A stretch of DNA of 7,732 nucleotides, taken from NCBI GenBank assembly GCA_937864895.1, contig CALMDF010000351.1, forward strand, positions 1 to 7,732, in the 5' to 3' direction. The stretch comes from an uncultured Holophagales bacterium. GTDB taxonomy: Bacteria > Acidobacteriota > Thermoanaerobaculia > UBA5066. Positions 1 through 4,830 of this stretch are shown one piece after another; positions within the stretch are counted from its first letter, which is position 1; every line of letters begins with the position of its first letter. The position numbers and the translations under genes are program-made. The notes under the pieces were generated by a model. That model was not told where the DNA came from. It made no database searches and saw only the letters and a program-made list of their open reading frames with translations.

Positions 1-808
1 TCAGGTTCACCTCGCGGATGACGAGCGGGTGGATGTCCGGGTCGAGCGGGTCGGCATAGGGTGGGACGAACATCCGCGGTCCGCTCGTCCCCATCTGGTG
101 CTCGTCGAGGAAGACCTGCGGGAACCAGTCCTGGTAGAGGACGCGGCTGATCGCCTTCGTCTCGGGCTGTGTGAGCTGCGTGAAGTCGCGGTTGTTGTCG
201 TGGCCCGTGTAGTGGTGGTAGAGCCAGGGCATCCGGCTCCCCTCCCACCGGGTCCCGAGGTTCTTCCGGTACCACTCCACCTCCATCCGGTGCCCGTCGG
301 GGTTCAGCGACGGGACGAGGAGGAGGACGACCTCGGAGAGCCGCCGCTTCGTCTCGGCGTCCGGGGCCGTCGCGAGGGCGTGCGCCCACTCCATCGACAT
401 CTGGGACGCGGCGATCTCGCTCGCGTGGATGCCGCACGTGACGAGGAGGACCGTCTTCCCCTCCTTCACGAGCGACGCCGCCTCCGCTTCGGAGAGGCCG
501 CGCGGGTCCGCGAGTCGGCGGGCGATCTCCCGGATCCGGTCCTTTCCCGCGAGGTTCTCCGGGGAGGAGATCGCGGCGAGGATCATCTCCTCGCCGAGCA
601 CCGACCGGCCGATCGTCGTCACCTCCACCCGGTCCGACGCGGCGTCGAGGGCGCGGAAGTACGAGACGACCTGGCCCCAGTCGGCGAGCGTCCGGTCGGC
701 CCCGACCTCGAGCTTCAGGAGCTCCGACGGCGGCGGGGCGGCGGCGGCGGGGACGGCCGGGAGAAGGACGGCGAGGAGGAGCGCAGGGAGGGTCGTGCGG
801 ACGCGCAT
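1..808 (-). CDS. Secreted M14-family zinc carboxypeptidase, C-terminal part missing
   Basis: This is a partial gene: 269 codons from ATG 808-806 are visible and the frame is still open at the left edge. Residues 1-24 form a signal peptide (Arg-rich start, Leu/Ala core, AAAA end), so the enzyme should act outside the cytoplasm. The M14 fold is shown by the zinc motif GIHASE (H128, E131), the NPDGHR segment (169-174), the NNRD substrate-carboxylate motif (205-208) and the third zinc ligand H237 in DEHQMG, followed by PPYADPLDPD. These match the M14 subgroup that has a D-x-H-Q-M-G motif instead of a classic HxxxH spacing. The catalytic Glu normally lies further C-terminal, outside the window, so activity cannot be judged. 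It should remove C-terminal residues from peptides, but the substrate is unknown. No good Shine-Dalgarno precedes the ATG; the start was chosen for the signal peptide. It lies 73 bases downstream of the TerB-like gene on the same strand. Confidence 0.93.
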   Translation of the reverse strand, partial: MRVRTTLPALLLAVLLPAVPAAAAPPPSELLKLEVGADRTLADWGQVVSYFRALDAASDRVEVTTIGRSVLGEEMILAAISSPENLAGKDRIREIARRLADPRGLSEAEAASLVKEGKTVLLVTCGIHASEIAASQMSMEWAHALATAPDAETKRRLSEVVLLLVPSLNPDGHRMEVEWYRKNLGTRWEGSRMPWLYHHYTGHDNNRDFTQLTQPETKAISRVLYQDWFPQVFLDEHQMGTSGPRMFVPPYADPLDPDIHPLVIREVNL

Positions 809-830
809 GGCGCCCGGCAGTCTACGCGCG

Positions 831-851
831 AGGCTCCCCTCCGAGGGGCCT
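831..851. other. Short GC-rich inverted repeat upstream of the M14 peptidase gene
   Basis: CCCCT (836-840) and AGGGG (844-848) pair around a 3-base CCG loop. AGG 831-833 and CCT 849-851 can lengthen the stem across a 2-base bulge. It sits in the presumed 5' leader of the peptidase gene and has no T-run on either strand, so it is not a convincing intrinsic terminator. A 5-bp core can arise by chance at this base composition. Confidence 0.3.
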
Positions 852-877
852 ATAATAGATAATCAAGACCTGACCCC
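851..877. repeat. AT-rich island ending in CAAGACCTGACCCC, a possible RAYT/Y1-transposase-associated repeat remnant
   Basis: Bases 851-868 are strikingly AT-rich in a GC-rich window and run into CAAGACCTGACCCC (864-877); the minus strand reads GGGGTCAGGTCTTG. From memory, this string recurs in unrelated bacterial genomes beside IS200-like (Y1_Tnp, REP-associated) transposase genes. No transposase is present here, so it would be an orphan copy or fragment. It lies exactly between the TerB-like stop and the peptidase start. A perfect TATAAT (851-856, plus strand) is included, so the island could instead be promoter DNA. The motif is seen directly; its link to transposases is recollection. Confidence 0.45.
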
Positions 878-881
878 AGGC

Positions 882-1301
882 CTAGACCTTGAGCTTGCGG
901 GAGACCTCGACGACGGCGGAGGTGTTCGAGAGAGGGAGAAGGGGGGCCATCAGGAAGGCCTTGACGCCGCTCGCGAGGCTCTCGAGCCGGTCGGGGGAGA
1001 CGGCGAAGGCGTCGGCGAAGGAGGCGACGACGGCTTTCTCCGCGTCGCTGAACGTCCCGTCGACGAGGGCGACGAGGAGGGCCGACTTCAGGACGAGCTC
1101 GCGCGCCGGCGCGTCGGGAAAGGCCGCGGCGAGCTCCGCGGGGGCCGGGTCCGGCGCGGACGTGTCGACGGGGGCGAGCTCCTCGATGAGCGCGACCTCT
1201 CGCGCGTCGGCGGAACCGTCGGCCCGGGCCACGGCGAGCATGGCCCGCCCCATCGCCTTCGCCTGCTCGGCGTTCAACTCGACGTCCGTGAAGAGATCCA
1301 T
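882..1301 (-). CDS. Small TerB-like (tellurite-resistance B family) helical protein
   Basis: A 139-residue predicted cytoplasmic protein with no signal peptide or membrane segment. It has the two-fold acidic helical pattern of the TerB/DUF533 group: ARADGSADAREVALIEEL (D28, D32, E35) in the first half and ALVDGTFSDAEK (D81, D86, E88) in the second. In TerB such Asp/Glu clusters bind metal ions, including calcium. The precise biochemical role of stand-alone TerB-like proteins is unsettled, and nothing nearby (no terC, terD or terZ gene) supports tellurite resistance. A Pro/Ala-rich linker at about 43-65 joins the halves. The ATG at 1301-1299 has a weak purine-rich GGGGGA (1314-1309) 7 bases upstream. 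The gene is 55 bases below the deacetylase stop and may be the operon's fifth member or have its own signals. Family assignment is fairly good; function is unknown. Confidence 0.8.
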   Translation of the reverse strand: MDLFTDVELNAEQAKAMGRAMLAVARADGSADAREVALIEELAPVDTSAPDPAPAELAAAFPDAPARELVLKSALLVALVDGTFSDAEKAVVASFADAFAVSPDRLESLASGVKAFLMAPLLPLSNTSAVVEVSRKLKV

Positions 1302-1326
1302 CGCGGTGTCCCCCGTATTCCGTTCC

Positions 1327-1344
1327 TTCCCGAGAGCTCGGGAA
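1327..1344. promoter_or_regulatory. Perfect 8-bp inverted repeat between the deacetylase and TerB-like genes
   Basis: TTCCCGAG (1327-1334) and CTCGGGAA (1337-1344) are exact reverse complements separated by AG. The palindrome begins 12 bases after the deacetylase stop and ends 25 bases before the TerB-like ATG. It could be a protein-binding operator or a transcript hairpin at the 3' end of the upstream operon. No T-tract follows on the minus strand, so a classical intrinsic terminator is not supported. Confidence 0.45.
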
Positions 1345-1356
1345 TGATAGCGCCGG

Positions 1357-2286
1357 TCAGTCGAGAAGCTCGGAGACCCGCACGCGGAGGACGCCTCGCG
1401 CGGAGAGCGCCGGGAAGGCGCCGGCGAGGAAGTCGACGGTTGCCGCGTGCGGGTGCCCGATGACGACGGCGTGCCCCCGGGACGAGGCCCTCGAAAGGGC
1501 GCGCGACCAGGCCGCCGCCACGGCCTCCGGGGCGCCTCCTTCCGTCGCCGCCTCGGCGCGGGCGTCGTCCAGGAAGACGTCGCGGGGGATGGTCGCGACG
1601 CCGAGGGCGCGTGCCTCCCCGGCCGCCACGCTGGCGGCGGAGGTCTTCGAGTCGAGGAAGAAGAGGCCCCGCCGCCGAACGACGGCGAGGACGCCCCTGA
1701 CGACCCTCGGGTCGGCGGTCGCGAGGGAGCCCTGGTGGTTGTTCAGGCCGATCGCTCCCGGGACCTTGTCCACGGCAGCCTCGACGCGCAGGGCGATCGT
1801 CGCGTCGTCGTCCTCCGAGGAGATCGTCCCCGGCTCGGCGGGGCCGCGGACCCCCTGCATCGGCAGGTGGACCAGAAGATCCCAGCCCTTCCGCTTCGCC
1901 AGGGCCGCCGCCTCCCGCGCCCTCGGCGCGTCCGGGAGGACGGCGATCGCGAGGGGGCCTTCCAGCCTCTCCAGCCGTTCGAGCGAGCCGTCCGCGTTGC
2001 CGACGTCGTCGATGACGACGGCGATTGCCCCGCGGCCCGACCCCTCGGCCGCCTCGAAGTCGACGGGAACGGAGGAGGGGCGGGGACTCGGCGCCGGCGC
2101 GGGGGCAGGCGTGGGCGAAGGGACGGGGGTGGCCGGAGGAGCGGTCACCGGCGCTTTCGGAGACGGGTCCGCCGGCCGGGACCGCAGGTACCAGAGCGCG
2201 GCCGCCGCGATCGCGAAGAGGACGGCGAGACCCAGGAGGAGGCCGAGGGTCCTGCCGCAGCCGCCGCGCCGGCGCGCCGCCGTCAC
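1357..2286 (-). CDS. Membrane-anchored divergent polysaccharide deacetylase (DUF610/YibQ family)
   Basis: A 309-residue protein. Residues 13-34 are a single N-terminal membrane helix and 38-74 a Pro/Ala/Ser/Thr tether, with the periplasmic domain from about 86 to the end. The domain carries the family motifs in order: IAVVIDDVGN (metal-type D93/D94), IAVLPDAP (114-121), LVHLPMQG (138-145), GLNNHQGS (H184), FFLDSKTSA (209-217), RDVFLDD (235-241) and GHPH (277-280). These match the divergent polysaccharide deacetylases found beside envC and ctpA in many bacteria; the physiological substrate is not established, though cell-wall glycan is likely. The usual NNHMGS reads NNHQGS here, a minor change. 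The chosen GTG (2286-2284) overlaps the TGA of the S41 gene as GTGA, implying translational coupling; no separate Shine-Dalgarno is visible. The frame stays open far upstream, but that portion is low-complexity shadow of the S41 gene. Confidence 0.92.
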   Translation of the reverse strand: MTAARRRGGCGRTLGLLLGLAVLFAIAAAALWYLRSRPADPSPKAPVTAPPATPVPSPTPAPAPAPSPRPSSVPVDFEAAEGSGRGAIAVVIDDVGNADGSLERLERLEGPLAIAVLPDAPRAREAAALAKRKGWDLLVHLPMQGVRGPAEPGTISSEDDDATIALRVEAAVDKVPGAIGLNNHQGSLATADPRVVRGVLAVVRRRGLFFLDSKTSAASVAAGEARALGVATIPRDVFLDDARAEAATEGGAPEAVAAAWSRALSRASSRGHAVVIGHPHAATVDFLAGAFPALSARGVLRVRVSELLD

Positions 2287-3605
2287 GAGGCGCCGGGGGG
2301 CCCTGCCGGGAGCTCGGCGACGACCTTCAGCGCGCGGGCGAGAAACGGGTCGGGCGTCTTCAGCTCCTCCCCTTCCTCCGGAAGGACGTGGAAGACGCGG
2401 TCGTCGGGCTCGAGCCCGCGCGGGGAGAGGGACCGCCCCGCCGCCGTCCGGACCTTCCCGACGGTGATCTTCAGCGCGCCGCCGCTCGCGAGGCGGACGA
2501 CCTCCTGCGTGATGCCCATCCCGAACGTCGGTTCCCCGACGACGCGGACCCGGAGCTTCTTCTTGTCCAATGCGGGGCCGGGGGTGGGCGGCGCCTCGTC
2601 CTCGAGCCGGTTCTCCGCCCGCGCCTCCTCGCGCCGGACGGCCGCCGGGACGTCGATTCCGAGCTCCTTCGCCGCACCCTCCCGGAGGGCCGCCGCGAAG
2701 AGCTCCGCGGGGCCGCCCGTGCCGCTGTCGACGAGGAGGACGAGCCCTCCCAGGTGGACGCGCTGCCCGGCTTCGGCCTTCCAGCTCGTCGTCTGGATCT
2801 TCCGTCCCTTCAGCTCGCCCACGGGGCCGGCCGGGACGAAGAGAGCCGCCGCGCGGACGGCCTCGTCCCAGGACCCGAACGCGTTCCCGCGCAGGTCGAG
2901 GACGATGGACTTCGTCGGGTCGAGAGGGGCGAGAATCCCCGCGAGGGACCCCGCCGTACCGGCGCCGAAAGCCGGAATCGTGACGACGAGCTCTCCCGAG
3001 ACCCTCTCGGCCGCCGGGAGCGCCGGTTTCCACGATGTCCGGACGATGTCGAGCGTCTGCCGCCGGGGCTTGGCCTCCCGGACGACGAGGACGCTGGCCT
3101 TGCCGCCGGGCTTGCCCGAAAGGGCCGCCTCGACCTCCCAGAGGGAGAGGTTTCGGGCCGAGACGCCGTTCACCTTCTCGAGGAGGTCGTCGGTCCTGAC
3201 CCCCGCCGCCGCGGCCGGGCTTCCCGGAACGGCCGTCACGACGACGGGGTAGCCGGCCCTTCTCGCCAGGACGAGGCCCGACTCGACGTGGTCCCCCTTC
3301 TCACGCGAAACCCGCGCCGCCTCGAAGGCGGGCATCTTCTCCGGGGGGACGTACTCGGTGAACGGGTCCATCGCCTCGGTCATCCCGGAGAAGGCCCCCG
3401 CGAGGAGCGGCTTGACCTCGACCTTCTCGACGTAGTTCCCCCGCACGAGGGAGAGGACCTCCGTGAAGAGGCCGAGGGGACGGTAGAGGCCGTCCTTCGA
3501 CCCCGCCTCCTTCTTCTCGTCCGCCCCGAGGCCGGGGAGGACGACGAAAAGCGTACCGAGGAGGGCGAGGGAGCCGAGGAGCGAGGCGAGCCGGGACTTC
3601 GTCAC
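2283..3605 (-). CDS. Exported PDZ/S41 C-terminal-processing-protease homologue, probably inactive
   Basis: A 440-residue protein with a signal peptide or membrane anchor (1-28), the CTP-family N-terminal helical part (YRPLGLFTEVLSLVRGNY, then AMDPFTEYVPP at 78-88), a PDZ domain (about 105-190, GSPAAAAGVRTDDLL) and an S41 core (about 200-440, SIVLDLRGN at 233-241). CTP proteases normally trim or degrade periplasmic proteins with a Ser/Lys dyad. Aligned on the conserved Glu of the SASASE motif (E301 in SGTGGPAELFA), the nucleophile position is G298, and in GEPTFGMGITQ the catalytic Lys is M363. Both dyad residues are therefore absent although the flanking motifs are kept, so I infer a pseudoprotease. 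About 40 charged, Pro-rich residues (311-354) are inserted between the two motifs. The start is GTG 3605-3603, chosen because the hydrophobic leader follows directly; no strong Shine-Dalgarno. It lies 52 bases after envC and overlaps the deacetylase by 4 bases. Confidence 0.92.
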   Translation of the reverse strand: MTKSRLASLLGSLALLGTLFVVLPGLGADEKKEAGSKDGLYRPLGLFTEVLSLVRGNYVEKVEVKPLLAGAFSGMTEAMDPFTEYVPPEKMPAFEAARVSREKGDHVESGLVLARRAGYPVVVTAVPGSPAAAAGVRTDDLLEKVNGVSARNLSLWEVEAALSGKPGGKASVLVVREAKPRRQTLDIVRTSWKPALPAAERVSGELVVTIPAFGAGTAGSLAGILAPLDPTKSIVLDLRGNAFGSWDEAVRAAALFVPAGPVGELKGRKIQTTSWKAEAGQRVHLGGLVLLVDSGTGGPAELFAAALREGAAKELGIDVPAAVRREEARAENRLEDEAPPTPGPALDKKKLRVRVVGEPTFGMGITQEVVRLASGGALKITVGKVRTAAGRSLSPRGLEPDDRVFHVLPEEGEELKTPDPFLARALKVVAELPAGPPGAS

Positions 3606-3639
3606 ACCGCGATGATACGGGATCGCGTCCAGGCGGTTT

Positions 3640-3656
3640 CCGTCCCCCCGGAACGG
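3640..3656 (-). other. Small hairpin in the envC to S41 gap
   Basis: On the minus strand CCGTTCC and GGGACGG can form a 7-bp stem (one G-U pair) around a GGG loop, starting one base after the envC-like stop codon. It lies in the 52-base gap before the S41 homologue. No T-run follows, so it may tune readthrough or mRNA stability rather than terminate, or be a chance result of base composition. Confidence 0.3.
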
Positions 3657-3657
3657 G

Positions 3658-4830
3658 TCAGCGGAGCCAGGTCCGCGGGTCGACCGAGGTCCGGCTCTCC
3701 CGGATCTCGAAATAGACGCCGGCGACCTCCTCCTCCGGGGGGTCGGCGAGACGCCCGACCACCTCCCCGACGGCCACGCGCGTCCCGCGCGGCACGGTTC
3801 CGGTCATCAGGTGCCCGTAGAGGGTGAAGACCCCGTCGCCGTGGTCCAGGACGACGAGATTGCCGTATCCCTTGAGCCACTGGGCGTAGACGACGTCTCC
3901 CGCGAAGACGGCCCTCACCGGGGTCCCCGTCGGGACGTCGATCGTCCAGCCGCTCGACCGGAGGAACGTCTTCGGGAAGCGCGGATTCGCGATGCGGCCG
4001 AAGGGAACGACGACCTTTCCGCGCACCGGCCAGTCGATCGCCCCCTTGTAGCGGCGGATCGACGCCGAGCCCGCGGGGAGGGAACGGCCGCGGGTCTCGA
4101 GGAGCTCGAGGAGGGCGGCGAGGCGGGACGTCTTGTCCTCCAGCGCGGCGAGGTTCGTCCGCTGCTCTTCCGCCGAGCGCTCGAGGCGGGCGAGGAGCGT
4201 CGCCTTCTCGGCCCGGGCCCGGGCGAGCGCCCGTTCGGCGACCCGCGCCTCCGCGGCGACGGTGGCGATCGAGGCCCGGAGCGTCGCGAGGTTCTTCTCC
4301 TTCACCGCGAGGTCCGCGAGCGACCCCTCGTAGGCCCTGAGGAGCCTCGCGTCGCGCCCGGCGAGGAACGAGAGGAGCTGGAGCCCCCGGAGGAACGACT
4401 CGCCCGAGTCCGTCGAGGCGAGGGTCTGGAGGTAGCCGAGCCGGCCCATCCGGTAAAGGGCGGAGAGCCGCCGCGCGAGGTCCTCCCGGAGCGCGACGCT
4501 CTGCCGGAACGCATGGTCGCGGTCGGCCTGGGCCTTCGCCGCGTCCCGCTCCGCCTCGGCGCCCCGGATCTCGAGGACCCGGCGCTCGGCCGTCCTGAGC
4601 TCGAGGTTCGCCTCGGCGGCCTCGAGCTGCTGGCGCGTGTCGACCGCGCGCTGGCGGGTGGCCTCGTACCTCGACTTCAGCCCCGCGAGGCGGCGGCGCA
4701 GCGCCGAAAGCTCGCGGCGCCGCTCCGCCTCCGCCATCTCCCTGGCGGGAGGGGGCGCCGCCGCTCCACCCTCCGCCCCGGCCGGCCGGGCCGCGAGGAG
4801 GGCGAGGAGGAGGGCGGCGCGGACGTTCAG
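3658..4830 (-). CDS. envC: EnvC-like murein hydrolase activator: coiled coil plus degenerate LytM/M23 domain
   Basis: A 390-residue protein: signal peptide (1-19, ending AGA), a long coiled coil (about 30-250, rich in Ala/Arg/Glu/Leu), then a LytM/M23-type domain (about 265-390, from IDWPVRGKVVVPFG to VDPRTWLR). EnvC proteins recruit and switch on periplasmic amidases that split septal peptidoglycan. The M23 zinc site is degenerate: the first His of HxGxD is G294, D298 and the YGHL His (H340) remain, and the HxHFE motif reads GVYFE (371-375). It should therefore be an activator, not an endopeptidase, like E. coli EnvC. The nearest start that keeps the signal peptide is CTG 4830-4828, overlapping the phosphatase stop as CTGA, with GGAG (4844-4841) 10 bases upstream. 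No ATG, GTG or TTG lies nearby; M32 would lose the signal peptide. Its neighbours (S41, DUF610 deacetylase) match classical envC clusters. Confidence 0.9.
   Translation of the reverse strand: MNVRAALLLALLAARPAGAEGGAAAPPPAREMAEAERRRELSALRRRLAGLKSRYEATRQRAVDTRQQLEAAEANLELRTAERRVLEIRGAEAERDAAKAQADRDHAFRQSVALREDLARRLSALYRMGRLGYLQTLASTDSGESFLRGLQLLSFLAGRDARLLRAYEGSLADLAVKEKNLATLRASIATVAAEARVAERALARARAEKATLLARLERSAEEQRTNLAALEDKTSRLAALLELLETRGRSLPAGSASIRRYKGAIDWPVRGKVVVPFGRIANPRFPKTFLRSSGWTIDVPTGTPVRAVFAGDVVYAQWLKGYGNLVVLDHGDGVFTLYGHLMTGTVPRGTRVAVGEVVGRLADPPEEEVAGVYFEIRESRTSVDPRTWLR

Noticed and set aside
882..1301. Tellurite resistance function for the TerB-like gene
   Set aside because: No other ter genes are in view, and TerB-like domains are widespread in unrelated contexts. 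Only the fold family is supported.
889..1347. Plus-strand 152-codon frame opposite the TerB-like gene
   Set aside because: Ser/Ala/Arg-rich composition typical of antisense reading; the TerB acidic motifs on the minus strand explain the region.
2200..2280. G/C-rich repetitive stretches and GGA/CGG runs that look like simple repeats
   Set aside because: They encode the Ala/Arg/Gly-rich N-terminus and membrane segment of the deacetylase and follow codon bias; no unit repeats regularly.
2287..3033. Upstream extension of the deacetylase frame to 3033
   Set aside because: The added region is low-complexity and lies inside the S41 gene. The membrane helix and the GTGA overlap mark the true start at 2286.
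1447..3827. Long plus-strand open frames (about 600 codons) across the deacetylase and S41 genes
   Set aside because: They lack any domain signature and mirror the codon bias of the opposite strand. None has a convincing ribosome site.
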